Positions 20,592-29,416 of a DNA stretch of 64,000 nt are shown in pieces (positions within the stretch are counted from its first letter, which is position 1; each line of letters begins with the position of its first letter). The notes under the pieces were generated by a model. It was not told where the DNA came from. It was given only the letters and a program-made list of their open reading frames with translations, and did no database searches. This stretch comes from Janibacter terrae NBRC 107853. Its GTDB lineage: Bacteria; Actinomycetota; Actinomycetes; Actinomycetales; Dermatophilaceae. The stretch spans positions 682,001-746,000 of the forward strand of contig NZ_BCUV01000006.1 in assembly GCF_001591405.1 (NCBI RefSeq), in the 5' to 3' direction. A program made the translations under genes and the position numbers.

Positions 20592-20621
20592 AGAGTACCG
20601 GGGGATCCCCCTTCGTCCCAA
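20592..20621 (-). promoter_or_regulatory. Promoter of DUF177-rpmF-rnc-mutM
   Basis: TTGGGA-N18-TACTCT on the minus strand, 55 nt before the DUF177 ATG. It is nearly the same as the rpmB promoter (TTGGTC-N18-TACTCT). The 125-bp gap also holds CCCCTTCG and CGAAGGG copies that could pair as a weak coaD terminator or antiterminator. Confidence 0.5.
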
Positions 20622-20662
20622 ACCGGCGGATCATCGCTGGTCCGGGCGCGAAGGGATGGACC

Positions 20663-21145
20663 TCAGGACCGCGCCAGGCGCTCCAGGAGGCCGGTGCGCA
20701 CGGCCTCGGGGACGAGGCCGGTGATGTCCCCGCCGAAGCGCGCGACCTCCTTCACCAATGAGCTCGAGATGTGCTCGTGCCGGGGGTTGCCCGGCAGGAA
20801 AAGCGTCTCGACCTCGGTGAGGTGCCGGTTCATCAGCGCCATCGGCCACTCGTACGAGAAGTCGATCTCGCCGCGCAGACCCTTGACCATCACGCCGGCG
20901 TCGAGCTGGGTGCACACGTCGACGACGAGCATGTCGGCGAAGGCCTCCACGCGCACGTTGCCCAGGTGGGCCACCTCGTCACGGATGAGGCCGACCCGCT
21001 CGTCGACGGTGAAGGTCCCCTGCTTGGCCGGGTTGTGCAGGATCGCGACGACGACCTCGTCGAAGAGCGTCGAGGCCCGCGCGAAGACGTCCAGGTGACC
21101 GACGGTGACGGGGTCGTAGGACCCGGGGCAGACCGCCCGCGTCAC
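20663..21145 (-). CDS. coaD: Phosphopantetheine adenylyltransferase
   Basis: Adds AMP to 4'-phosphopantetheine in CoA synthesis. 160 residues, the standard length, from the GTG at 21145. Motifs: CPGSYDPVTVGHLDVF (T/HxGH nucleotidyltransferase) and RHEHISSSLVKEVA. The start overlaps the stop of the hemerythrin-like gene (GTGA), so translation is coupled. Confidence 0.97.
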   Translation of the reverse strand: MTRAVCPGSYDPVTVGHLDVFARASTLFDEVVVAILHNPAKQGTFTVDERVGLIRDEVAHLGNVRVEAFADMLVVDVCTQLDAGVMVKGLRGEIDFSYEWPMALMNRHLTEVETLFLPGNPRHEHISSSLVKEVARFGGDITGLVPEAVRTGLLERLARS

Positions 21146-21699
21146 TCGGAGGGCTGCTCGTCGTTCGGGAGCAGGCCGTCGTCGTAGGCCTTCTTGACGA
21201 TCTTCTCGACGTTGTCGAGCGAGCCGGCGCCGGACTCGAGCAGGGTGTTGCGCTTGGCGAGCCACGTCTCCGCCAGCTGCTGGCGCAGGTCCTGCGACGC
21301 ATCCTCACGGGCGGGGTTGAGGATCGACAGCTCCTCCTCGCCGATGTGGTGGTTGAGCACCTCGGCCACGGCCTCGAGGGCGTCCTCGAACTTCTGCGTG
21401 TCCGTGCCCTTGGCCTGGAGCAGCTTCAGCAGGGCCTCGTTGGTGGCGGCGTGCTCCTCCTCGCCGTGCTCCTCCTCCTCGCCGTCGATGACCTTCTTCG
21501 ACTTCAGCTTGGGGTAGACCGCCTCCTCCTCCGCCTCGCTGTGCGCGACGAGGAGGTCGGAGAAGGCCACGCGGGCGGCGTCACGGTCCGCGCTCTCGTC
21601 GCGCATGGCCCGCATGAGGTCCTCGAGGAGGCGGTGGTCCTGCGAGATGAGGTCGACGATGTCGCCGGACGTGGGCTGCGGGATGGTGTAGTCACTCAT
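21142..21699 (-). CDS. Hemerythrin HHE cation-binding domain protein
   Basis: 185 residues, a four-helix HHE-type di-iron protein. Candidate ligands: His in SQDHRLLEDL, HSEAEEE, EEEHAATNE and NHHIGEEE. Such proteins bind O2/NO or protect iron; the exact role is unknown. The ATG at 21699 is chosen because upstream residues are unconserved. It sits between rsmD and coaD, which are adjacent in most actinobacteria, and overlaps coaD by GTGA, so it looks like an insertion into an old operon. Confidence 0.85.
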   Translation of the reverse strand: MSDYTIPQPTSGDIVDLISQDHRLLEDLMRAMRDESADRDAARVAFSDLLVAHSEAEEEAVYPKLKSKKVIDGEEEEHGEEEHAATNEALLKLLQAKGTDTQKFEDALEAVAEVLNHHIGEEELSILNPAREDASQDLRQQLAETWLAKRNTLLESGAGSLDNVEKIVKKAYDDGLLPNDEQPSE

Positions 21700-21749
21700 G
21701 GGACCATTCCTACCCGATCCGGGTGCCGGCACACCGGCGGCGCGACGGC

Positions 21750-22325
21750 TCAGATCTGGTAGTCGGGGGCGACCCTCGTCGCGAACCACAGGACGGTCTC
21801 ACCGTAGGACTTCGAGTCCTCGGCGACGATCCCGTCCGGCCACGTCGGCTCGGGCGAGCGCGAGGAGCGCTCGACGACGATCAGCGGCTCCTGGGCGAGC
21901 CACTGGTGGGTCAGCAGCATCTCGAGGACCGCGGCCAGCGACTCCTCGGTGACGTCGTACGGCGGGTCGGCGAGCACGAGGTCGTAGTGGAGCGAGGCCG
22001 GGCGGTCGAGCGCCTGCTCGACGGTGCTCGACTGCAGGCGCGCCCCCGCGACCCCGAGGTCGGAGATGTTGGCCCGGATCGTGGCCGAGGCGCCACGGTC
22101 GGACTCGACGAGCAGCACGCTCGCCGCCCCCCTGCTGGCCGCCTCGAGACCGAGGGCGCCGGAGCCGGCGTAGAGGTCCATGACGTGCGCGCCGTCGATG
22201 ACGCCGCGCGCCTCGAGCGAGCTGAAGAGCGCCTCACGCACGCGGTCGGTCGTGGGCCGGGTGCCGTCGCCCGTGGGCGTGCGCAGTCGTCGCCCGCCGG
22301 CCTCACCGCTGATGATCCGAGTCAC
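21750..22325 (-). CDS. rsmD: 16S rRNA (guanine966-N2)-methyltransferase RsmD
   Basis: SAM-dependent methyltransferase. 191 residues from the GTG at 22325 (VTRIISGEAGGRRL matches the family N terminus); an ATG at 22343 would add six residues. Motif I MDLYAGSGALGLEA and motif IV ADPPYDV are clear. It lies downstream of recG. Confidence 0.93.
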   Translation of the reverse strand: MTRIISGEAGGRRLRTPTGDGTRPTTDRVREALFSSLEARGVIDGAHVMDLYAGSGALGLEAASRGAASVLLVESDRGASATIRANISDLGVAGARLQSSTVEQALDRPASLHYDLVLADPPYDVTEESLAAVLEMLLTHQWLAQEPLIVVERSSRSPEPTWPDGIVAEDSKSYGETVLWFATRVAPDYQI

Positions 22326-22380
22326 GGGTCCATGATGCGCCATGGGCGCGGCCCCGGCCCAACCAGCACGACGGCGGGCC

Positions 22381-24600
22381 TCAGCCCTTCTCGAGGTAGG
22401 CCGCCTGCTCCGCGTCCAGCCAGTCCGCGATCGTCGCCCGCAGGTCGGGGTGGCCGGCCAGGTCGCGGTCCTCGGCGAGCAGCTCCTGGGCGTCCTCGCG
22501 GGCTTCCTCGATGATCGTCTCGTCGCGCAGGACGGACAGGTGCTGCAGCTGGCTGCGCACCCCGTGCTGGGCGGTCCCGAGGACATCTCCCTCGCGGCGC
22601 TGGGTGAGGTCGAGGCGCGCGAGCTCGAAGCCGTCGGTCGAGCCGGCCACGGCCGTGAGCCGTTCCATCGCGGAGTCGCTGTCCGAGCCCGTCATGAGCA
22701 GGCAGACGCCCGGGTGCCCGCCACGACCGACCCGGCCGCGCAGCTGGTGCAGCTGGGAGACGCCGAAGCGGTCGGCGTCGAGGATGACCATCGTCGAGGC
22801 GTTGGGGACGTCGACGCCGACCTCGATGACCGTCGTCGAGACGAGGGCGTCGACCTCTCCCGCGTGGAAACGCGCCATGACCCGGTCCTTGTCCTCCGGT
22901 GCCATGCGTCCGTGGAGCATCTCGAGCCGGAGCCCCTGCAGCGCCGGGGTCGCCCGGAGCGTCTCGATGACCTCCTCGACCGCGGCGAGCGGACGCTGCT
23001 CGGGCCGCTCGCCCTCGAGGCGCTCGCCGTCGTCGTGCTCGTCGTCGACGACCGACTCCTCCGCCACGAGGTCCGCGCCGTCGGCCTCCTCGCCCTCGTC
23101 TCCGTCGATGCGGGGGCAGACGACGTAGGCCTGCCGCCCGGCCGCGACCTCCTCGGCCACCCGCTGCCAGGTGCGCTCGACCCACCCCGGCTTGTGCGTC
23201 GGCACGACGTGCGTGGTGATCGGCTGGCGGCCGCGCGGCAGCTCGCGCAGGGTCGAGGTCTCCATGTCGCCGAAGACGGTCATCGCCACCGTCCTCGGGA
23301 TCGGCGTCGCGGTCATGACGAGCAGGTGCGGGGGCGTGACCCCCTTCGCCCGCAGGGCATCACGCTGCTCGACGCCGAAGCGGTGCTGCTCGTCGACGAC
23401 GACGAGCGCGAGGTCGGCGAAGGTCACCCTGTCCTCGAGGAGCGCGTGGGTCCCGATGACGATGCCCGCCTGCCCGGAGGCGATCTCGAGCATCGCCTGC
23501 TTGCGGCGGGCCGTGGACATCGACCCGGTGAGCAGCGCGACGCGGGTGGCGTGCTCGTCGCCTCCGAGCATCCCCCCGTCGGCCAGATCACCGAGCATCG
23601 CGCGGATCGACGTGGCGTGCTGGGACGCGAGGACCTCGGTGGGGGCGAGCAGCACCGCCTGTCCCCCGGCGTCGACCGCTGCGAGCATCGCGCGCAGGGC
23701 GACGATCGTCTTGCCGGAGCCGACCTCGCCCTGCAGCAGGCGGTGCATCGGGGTGGGGCGGGCCATCTCGTCGAGGATCTCGCGACCGACCTGCTGCTGG
23801 CCCTCGGTGAGCTCGAAGGGCAGCCGGTCGTCGAACGCGGCGAGGAGACCGCCCTCGCGCGGCGTCCGTCCCCGGGTGACGACGGCCGCCGCGGCGAGCC
23901 GACGCTGCCCGAGGATGCACTGCAGGACGAGCGCCTCCTCGTAGCGCAGCCGGGCCTTGCCGGCGGCGACCTCGGCGTGGTCACGGGGGGCGTGGATGGC
24001 GCGAAGGGCGGCGCCCCGGTCGAGCAGGCCGCGGCGGGTCCGCACGGGCTCGGGGACGGCGTCGACGACGTCATCGAGCTGGCCCAGGACGAGCCGCACG
24101 CAGCGCGTGATCGTCCACGGGTGGACACCTGGTACGTGCCGGTAGATGGGGATGAGGCCGGTGTGCTCGGCGTCGCCGAGCTCACCCAGGGCCGCGGCCT
24201 CCTCGAGCGTCGCGTAGCCGGGGTGGGCCAGCTGGCGCACGTTGCGGTACTCCGACACGGTGCCCGCGAAGAGCAGCTCGCGCCCCGCGACGAGCTTGTG
24301 CTCGTGGCCGCGGGCGTCGAAGAAGGTCACCCGCAGGCGCGAGCGCCCGTCCGTGATCGTCGCCTCGAGCATGCGTCCCCGACGCGACTTCATCGTGCGG
24401 GTCTCGGCGTGCTCGACGCGGGCCACCGCGACGAGGAAGTCCCCGACGCGCGGCTGCCCGAGGTCGGCCTCGGCGGTGCGGTACCGGCGCGGCCAGAAGT
24501 CGAGCAGCTCGCCCACGGTCTCGATCCCGCGGTGCTTGGCCAGCTTGCTCGCGGCCTGGCCGCCGAGCAGCCCCTTGAGCCGGGTGGTCTCCGACGCCAC
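22381..24600 (-). CDS. recG: ATP-dependent DNA helicase RecG
   Basis: Branch-migration helicase for stalled forks. 739 residues: wedge/OB domain (~50-150), helicase motif I GEVGSGKTIVAL, motif II VVVDEQHRFG (DEQH), motif III TATPIPRT, and motif VI QLRGRVGRGG. The GTG at 24600 overlaps the stop of the DhaL-domain gene (TAGTG). The frame stays open for over 500 codons upstream, but that part is the other gene read in a shadow frame. An acidic insert near residue 520 (EGEEADGAD) is unusual but plausible. Confidence 0.97.
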   Translation of the reverse strand: MASETTRLKGLLGGQAASKLAKHRGIETVGELLDFWPRRYRTAEADLGQPRVGDFLVAVARVEHAETRTMKSRRGRMLEATITDGRSRLRVTFFDARGHEHKLVAGRELLFAGTVSEYRNVRQLAHPGYATLEEAAALGELGDAEHTGLIPIYRHVPGVHPWTITRCVRLVLGQLDDVVDAVPEPVRTRRGLLDRGAALRAIHAPRDHAEVAAGKARLRYEEALVLQCILGQRRLAAAAVVTRGRTPREGGLLAAFDDRLPFELTEGQQQVGREILDEMARPTPMHRLLQGEVGSGKTIVALRAMLAAVDAGGQAVLLAPTEVLASQHATSIRAMLGDLADGGMLGGDEHATRVALLTGSMSTARRKQAMLEIASGQAGIVIGTHALLEDRVTFADLALVVVDEQHRFGVEQRDALRAKGVTPPHLLVMTATPIPRTVAMTVFGDMETSTLRELPRGRQPITTHVVPTHKPGWVERTWQRVAEEVAAGRQAYVVCPRIDGDEGEEADGADLVAEESVVDDEHDDGERLEGERPEQRPLAAVEEVIETLRATPALQGLRLEMLHGRMAPEDKDRVMARFHAGEVDALVSTTVIEVGVDVPNASTMVILDADRFGVSQLHQLRGRVGRGGHPGVCLLMTGSDSDSAMERLTAVAGSTDGFELARLDLTQRREGDVLGTAQHGVRSQLQHLSVLRDETIIEEAREDAQELLAEDRDLAGHPDLRATIADWLDAEQAAYLEKG

Positions 24601-26264
24601 TACTCGGCCCCGAGGAGGAGCAGGTAGTGCGGCTGGCGCCCGTCGACGAGCTCGACCTCGACGCCGGCGCGGTGCTCCACCAGCCACTGCTCGAGCCGGC
24701 CGGTGAGGCCCTCGGGCGCGCCCTCGCCGGTGACCATCGTCACGAGGTCGGCGCCGGGGCCGGTCAGGGTCTCCAGCACCCGGGTGGCGACCTCCTCGAC
24801 GTCGGAGCCGACGATCGTGATGTCGCCGCTCACCACCCCGAGCACGTCGCCGACCTCGCACGGGCCGCCCGAGGTCAGCCCGGCCTTGACCGCGATCGTC
24901 ACCGCGCCGTGCCGGGTGGCGGCAGCGCTGTGGGTCATGGCGAGCACGTTGGCCCGCGCCGGCAACCCCGGGTCGAAGACCGCCAGCGCGGCGAGACCCT
25001 GCACCGCCGTGGCGGAGGGGATGACGTGGACGGTCTGCCCCTCCTGCGAGGCGGCGTGGGCGGCAGCCTCGGCGGCCATGCGGGTGTCGCGGTCGTTGGG
25101 CAGCAGGATGACCTCGGCCGTGCCCGCGGCGCGGACCGCGGCGACGATCTCGCCGGCCGACGCCCGGCGACCGGGGCCCGACGGCAGGGTCGCAGCGCCG
25201 GCCTGCTCGAGCAGCTCGGCGATGCCCGGGCCGGCGGCGCAGGCCACGATCGAGACCCCTGCGCGCGGCGGCCCGTGGCCGGGCTCGAGCAGGGTGACGA
25301 CGACGCGCTGCGGGGCGGCGTGCGCCAGGCCCGCCTCGAGCACGGCCCCGATGTCGTCCGTGTGGACGTGCACGTGGGTGACGTCCTCGGCGGTGGAGAC
25401 GACGACGCTCTCGCCGAGACCGTCGAGACGGGCGCGAAGGGCGGCGACGCCCCCTTCGTCCACGTCGTGCACGAGGTACATGACCTCGTAGGCCGGGCCC
25501 TCGCACCCGCCCGGCGCCGTCACGGCCTCGGTGCGCTCGCGCGACCACTCGGCGCGCCGCTCGAGCGAGATGTTGAGGGTGAACTCGTCGACCGCGTAGT
25601 GGTTGTCGGGGCCCTGCTCGCGCACCACCTGGTCGAGCGCCTCGACGAAGAGGAGGTACCCGGCGCCCCCGGCGTCCACGACGCCCGCGTCGGCCAGGAC
25701 CGGCAGCTGGTCCGGGGTGCGGGCGAGCGCGGTGCGCGCGGCCTCGACCGCGGCCCGGGTCAGGTCGCCGAGGGAGCCGCCGGCCTCGGCGACCCGCGTG
25801 ACCTCCGCGGCGGTCGCGTCCGCGACGCTGAGGATCGTCCCCTCCTGCGGCCGCACGACGCTCTCGCGGGCGCGCCGGGCGCCCTGGCAGACCGCTCGGG
25901 CGACGGCGGTGACGTCGACCTCGTCGAGGCCCTCGGCGACGACGACCTCGCTCACGCCTCGGATGAGCTGGCTGAGGATGACGCCGGAGTTGCCGCGGGC
26001 CGACATGAGCGCGGCGCGGGAGATGGCGGCGGACTCGACGGCGAGCGGCAGCTGCCCGGTGAGCCCGGCGGCCTCCTGCTCCGAGCGGGCGACGTCGAGC
26101 GCCTGGTCGAGGGTCAGGTACATGTTGGTGCCGGTGTCGCCGTCGGGCACGGGGTAGACGTTGAGCGCGTCGATCTCGGCACGACGGGCCGCGAGCGCGG
26201 CGCGCGTCACGACGACCCACCTGCGCACCGAGTTCGCGTCCAGGACCTCCAGCACGTGCGTCAC
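24600..26264 (-). CDS. DAK2/DhaL-domain protein (YloV/FakA-like)
   Basis: 554 residues from the GTG at 26264 (another GTG at 26285 is possible). The N-terminal DhaL nucleotide-binding domain has NVYPVPDGDTGTNM, with the Mg-binding aspartates, and ARGNSGVILSQLIRG. The C-terminal half resembles the FakA middle and C domains. In Firmicutes FakA phosphorylates fatty acids bound to FakB/DegV; the actinobacterial role is inferred only. It is co-transcribed with recG (overlap) and divergent from rpmB. Confidence 0.88.
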   Translation of the reverse strand: MTHVLEVLDANSVRRWVVVTRAALAARRAEIDALNVYPVPDGDTGTNMYLTLDQALDVARSEQEAAGLTGQLPLAVESAAISRAALMSARGNSGVILSQLIRGVSEVVVAEGLDEVDVTAVARAVCQGARRARESVVRPQEGTILSVADATAAEVTRVAEAGGSLGDLTRAAVEAARTALARTPDQLPVLADAGVVDAGGAGYLLFVEALDQVVREQGPDNHYAVDEFTLNISLERRAEWSRERTEAVTAPGGCEGPAYEVMYLVHDVDEGGVAALRARLDGLGESVVVSTAEDVTHVHVHTDDIGAVLEAGLAHAAPQRVVVTLLEPGHGPPRAGVSIVACAAGPGIAELLEQAGAATLPSGPGRRASAGEIVAAVRAAGTAEVILLPNDRDTRMAAEAAAHAASQEGQTVHVIPSATAVQGLAALAVFDPGLPARANVLAMTHSAAATRHGAVTIAVKAGLTSGGPCEVGDVLGVVSGDITIVGSDVEEVATRVLETLTGPGADLVTMVTGEGAPEGLTGRLEQWLVEHRAGVEVELVDGRQPHYLLLLGAE

Positions 26265-26316
26265 GTTAGTGGAGCGGCGTCGCACCGTGCGGTACGGGGA
26301 GGGCCGCCGGGCCGTT

Positions 26317-26346
26317 TTGGTCCCGCGGGGCGCCCTCGGCTACTCT
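26317..26346 (+). promoter_or_regulatory. rpmB promoter
   Basis: TTGGTC-N18-TACTCT, about 88 nt upstream of the rpmB GTG. It shares its -10 and spacing with the rpmF operon promoter at 20592-20621. The untranslated leader from 26353 to 26422 holds nothing else I recognise. Confidence 0.5.
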
Positions 26347-26434
26347 GTACCGGTTGCCCGGCGCCGTGTCCCCTCTCCGAGGTGGGCTGCCGGAGCGCAT
26401 CACTCACGTTACTGACGAACACAGGAGATTCCCC

Positions 26435-26629
26435 GTGGCTGCCAACTGCGACGTCTGCGGCAAGGGCCCGTCCTTCGGCCACTCCATCTCGCACTCGCAC
26501 CGCCGTACGAAGCGTCGCTGGAACCCCAACATCCAGCGCGTGCGTGCGAAGGTGGGCGTCGCGGGTGCGACCCCGAAGCGTCTCAACGTCTGCACCTCCT
26601 GCCTCAAGGCCGGCAAGGTCCAGCGCTGA
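26435..26629 (+). CDS. rpmB: Ribosomal protein bL28
   Basis: 64 residues, zinc-binding form with CDVCGKG and CTSCLKAGK. The core [19 protein letters not shown] is typical. The GTG has AGGAGA six nt upstream, a strong site. A terminator follows within 25 bp, so it is monocistronic. Confidence 0.97.
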   Translation: MAANCDVCGKGPSFGHSISHSHRRTKRRWNPNIQRVRAKVGVAGATPKRLNVCTSCLKAGKVQR

Positions 26630-26650
26630 CCCTCGCCTGACACGAGACGA

Positions 26651-26684
26651 GCCGCCGTTCCCTCCCCGGGACGGCGGCTTCTTT
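26651..26684 (+). terminator. rpmB terminator
   Basis: GCCGCCGT-TCCC stem with GGGACGGCGGC (one bulged T), short loop, then TTCTTTC. One of the few intrinsic terminators here with a recognisable T tract. Confidence 0.85.
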
Positions 26685-26699
26685 CGTCCCCCGACGCGG

Positions 26700-27716
26700 T
26701 CAGGGACGGAAGTGGTCCCACCCCAGGACGTCCGGCTCCACACCGTCGACGAGCACGCCCGGCTCCCCCACGACGCACGCCCCGAGGACCCGCCAGCCGG
26801 CCGGCACCCCGCCCGGTGGGAAGGTCGCGACGAGCGAGTGCTCCTCGCCGCCCGAGAGCACTTGGCGCAGCGCCTCGTCGGCGCCGAGCGCGTCGGTGAG
26901 CGCTCCCGCGGCCTCCGCGGCCAGCGCCCGGCCGGACAGCTCCACCCGCAGCCCGCTCGCCCGGGCCAGCCGACCCAGGTCGCGGACGAGCCCGTCGGAG
27001 ACGTCGATCATCGCGGTCGCGCCGGCGTCCGCGGCCCTCGGGCCCTCGGCGAAGGGGGGTTCCCCGGCCGTGCGGTGCACCCGGCACAGCTCGTCGACGG
27101 CGCGCTCCAGGGGTGACGCCCCCGCGTCCGGCCGCGGGTCGAGGTGCGTGCGACCGCGCCCGGCGAGCAGCAGCTGCAGGCCGCCCCCCGACCGGCCGAG
27201 GGTTCCGGCGACCGCCACGACGTCGCCGGGTCGGGCGCCGTCACGCCGCACGGGAGGACGACCGGCCAGGTCACCGACCGCCGTGATGGCGACGAAGATC
27301 GTGCCGGGACCGGCGGAGGAGAGGTCACCGCCGAGGACCGGGGTCCCGGCCGCGCGCGCCGCCTGCGCGATGCCCGCGGTGAGCTCGACCGCCCACTCGA
27401 CCTCGGTCCGGGGGTCCGCGGCGAGCGCGATGAGCAGCCCGGTCGGGACGGCGCCCATCGCGGCGATGTCGGCCAGGTTCTGCGCGACGACCTTGCGGCC
27501 GACCTCGTGGCCGCTGGACCAGTCGTCGCGCCAGTCACGCTCCCGCACCATCGAGTCGGTCGTGAGCACGACGGCGCCCGAGGGCGCGGCGAGCACGGCG
27601 GCGTCGTCGCCGGGCCCGAGGTGGACGTGTGCGGGTCCGGTCGTCCCGTGGAGCAGCGGGAAGATGCGCGCCAGCAGCTCTCCCTCGGAGAGGTCACGCA
27701 GGCGGGTGCCGGGCAT
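26700..27716 (-). CDS. thiL: Thiamine-monophosphate kinase
   Basis: Phosphorylates TMP to thiamine diphosphate. 338 residues, PurM-like fold: GPGDDAAVL, TTDSMVRERDW (Mg-binding), VLGGDLSSAG and IDVSDGLVRDL. The last 60 bp approach the rpmB terminator (convergent). It is divergent from the DUF3515 gene, 55 bp apart. Confidence 0.95.
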   Translation of the reverse strand: MPGTRLRDLSEGELLARIFPLLHGTTGPAHVHLGPGDDAAVLAAPSGAVVLTTDSMVRERDWRDDWSSGHEVGRKVVAQNLADIAAMGAVPTGLLIALAADPRTEVEWAVELTAGIAQAARAAGTPVLGGDLSSAGPGTIFVAITAVGDLAGRPPVRRDGARPGDVVAVAGTLGRSGGGLQLLLAGRGRTHLDPRPDAGASPLERAVDELCRVHRTAGEPPFAEGPRAADAGATAMIDVSDGLVRDLGRLARASGLRVELSGRALAAEAAGALTDALGADEALRQVLSGGEEHSLVATFPPGGVPAGWRVLGACVVGEPGVLVDGVEPDVLGWDHFRP

Positions 27717-27758
27717 CAGGGGTCTCCCGTCGGACGAAGGGGGGTCAGGACGGCACGG

Positions 27759-27764
27759 TAGCCT
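27759..27764 (+). promoter_or_regulatory. -10 box of leaderless DUF3515 promoter
   Basis: TAGCCT, 7-nt spacer, GTG at 27772. Confidence 0.55.
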
Positions 27765-27771
27765 CCCGGCC

Positions 27772-28254
27772 GTGACCTCCTCACCCCGGCGTCACGAGGG
27801 ACTCGTCCCCGCGACCCTGCTGCTGCTCGCCGTCGTGGGCGCGGGCGTGCTCGGCACGGCTGTCACCGGCCGCCCGGCGGAGGTCGGCATCCCGCTGCGG
27901 GCGGATGATCCCGCGTGTGCGGCCGCGAGCACCCACTGGCCCGAGGAGGTCGACGGGGAGACCTCGCGCGAGACGGACCCGAGCGACCCGGCCGTGCGAG
28001 CCTGGGGCGACCCCGCTGTCGTCGCACGCTGCGGCGTCCCGGCGATGCCGCCCACGCAGGACCAGTGCGTCGTCGTCGACGAGATCGGCTGGGTCGCGGA
28101 GGACCTCGGTGACGGGACGCGGCTGACGAGCTTCGGTCACGACCCCGCGATCGAGGTCATCGTGCCGCAGGTGCACGGTCCGGGCCCGCTGCTGCTGCCC
28201 GCCTTCTCCGACGCGGTGCGCGAGCTGCCGACCAACGGCCGCGAGTGCAGCTGA
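27772..28254 (+). CDS. DUF3515 family membrane-anchored protein
   Basis: 160 residues with one N-terminal membrane helix (LVPATLLLLAVVGAGVLGTAV, residues ~11-30) and an extracytoplasmic domain with four cysteines (DDPACAAAS, ARCGVPA, DQCVVVD, GRECS) that could form two disulfides. DUF3515 is confined to actinobacteria and commonly lies between thiL and ddl, as here; the function is unknown. The start is fixed by the leaderless box. Its stop is 3 bp from the convergent ddl stop. Confidence 0.85.
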   Translation: MTSSPRRHEGLVPATLLLLAVVGAGVLGTAVTGRPAEVGIPLRADDPACAAASTHWPEEVDGETSRETDPSDPAVRAWGDPAVVARCGVPAMPPTQDQCVVVDEIGWVAEDLGDGTRLTSFGHDPAIEVIVPQVHGPGPLLLPAFSDAVRELPTNGRECS

Positions 28255-28257
28255 GGC

Positions 28258-29385
28258 TCAGCGCAGGCCGACGGGACGCTCGAGCGCGAGCTGGATCAGC
28301 TCGTCGACGAGCTCGGGGTAGGTGATCCCGCTCTCCTGCCACATGCGCGGGTACATCGAGTGCGGGGTGAAGCCGGGCATGGTGTTGATCTCGTTGATGA
28401 CCACTCGGCCGCCCTCGGTGACGAAGCAGTCCACGCGCGCCAGGCCCTCGCAGGCCAGCGACTCGAAGGCCGCCGCAGCGAGCCGGCGCACCTCGTCGGC
28501 CGCACCCCGCGGCAGGTCTGCCGGGCACGAGAGGACCACGGACGCCTCGTCGAGGTACTTGGCCTCGAAGTCGTAGAAGTCGTGCCCGTGGCCCGTCTCG
28601 ACGACGATCTCGCCGGGCTGCGAGGTGCGCGGGGCGTCGAGGCCACGCCCCTGCAGGACGGCGCACTCGATCTCCCGGCCGACGATGCCGGACTCGACGA
28701 TGACCTTGAGGTCGTGCTCGCGGGCGGCCTCGATCGCGGCCTCGAGCCCGTCGGGGGTGTCGACCTTGGACACGCCCATCGACGAGCCGGCGCGGCAGGG
28801 CTTGACGAAGACCGGGTAGGTCAGGGCACCGACGGCGTCCATCGCGGCGGCCCGGTCGCGGCGCCACTGGGCATCGGTGATGACGGTGTACGGGCCGACG
28901 GGCAGTCCGGCGCCCGCGAAGACGACCTTCATGTAGTGCTTGTCCATGCCCGCAGCAGAGGCGAGCACGCCCGAGCCGACGTAGCGGATGTCGGTCAGCT
29001 CGAGCAGCCCCTGCAGGGTGCCGTCCTCGCCGTAGGGGCCGTGGAGCAGCGGGAAGACGACGTCGACCTCGCCGAGGGCCTCGAGCGCCTCGCCGGGCCG
29101 GTGCACCGTGAGCGTCGTCTCGCCCACCCGGGTGGGGAGGATGACCTCGGTGCCGGTGTCGGTCACCTCGGGGGTGTGGCCCGGGGTGAGCGCGAGCGCG
29201 TCCGGGTCGTCGGCGGCCAGGACCCAGGCACCCTCGCGGGTGATGCCCACGGGCACGACGTCGTAGGCCTCGCGGTCGATCGCCCGCAGGACACCGGCGG
29301 CGGTCGCGCAGGAGACGGCGTGCTCGGAGGAGCGCCCGCCGAAGACGACGGCGACGCGGGGCTTGCGGCTGGGATGGCTGCTCAT
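28258..29385 (-). CDS. ddl: D-alanine--D-alanine ligase
   Basis: ATP-grasp ligase making the D-Ala-D-Ala dipeptide for peptidoglycan. 375 residues: GGRSSEHAVS (phosphate loop), FPLLHGPYGEDGTLQG, and the C-terminal INEINTMPGFTPHSMYP with the metal-binding Glu/Asn. The ATG at 29385 is 7 nt after TAGTCT on the minus strand. Its promoter interlocks with the divergent trans-sulfuration gene. Confidence 0.96.
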   Translation of the reverse strand: MSSHPSRKPRVAVVFGGRSSEHAVSCATAAGVLRAIDREAYDVVPVGITREGAWVLAADDPDALALTPGHTPEVTDTGTEVILPTRVGETTLTVHRPGEALEALGEVDVVFPLLHGPYGEDGTLQGLLELTDIRYVGSGVLASAAGMDKHYMKVVFAGAGLPVGPYTVITDAQWRRDRAAAMDAVGALTYPVFVKPCRAGSSMGVSKVDTPDGLEAAIEAAREHDLKVIVESGIVGREIECAVLQGRGLDAPRTSQPGEIVVETGHGHDFYDFEAKYLDEASVVLSCPADLPRGAADEVRRLAAAAFESLACEGLARVDCFVTEGGRVVINEINTMPGFTPHSMYPRMWQESGITYPELVDELIQLALERPVGLR

Positions 29386-29392
29386 CGGGGGA

Positions 29393-29398
29393 AGACTA
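29393..29398 (-). promoter_or_regulatory. -10 box of leaderless ddl promoter
   Basis: TAGTCT on the minus strand, 7-nt spacer, ATG at 29385. The divergent box at 29404 is only 5 bp away, so the two promoters cannot both be occupied. Confidence 0.55.
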
Positions 29399-29403
29399 AC
29401 GTC

Positions 29404-29409
29404 TAGCCT
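29404..29409 (+). promoter_or_regulatory. -10 box of leaderless trans-sulfuration gene promoter
   Basis: TAGCCT, 7-nt spacer, ATG at 29417. Confidence 0.55.
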
Positions 29410-29416
29410 CACGCTC

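Noticed and set aside
21700-21713. Leaderless -10 box for the hemerythrin-like gene
   Set aside because: The hexamer at the right spacing is TAGGAA, lacking the conserved final T, and the gene is probably read from the recG-rsmD transcript.
22381-26220. 1279-codon frame suggesting a DhaL-RecG fusion
   Set aside because: The first ~540 codons are the DhaL gene read out of frame (Arg/Gly-rich). The true genes overlap at TAGTG around 24600.
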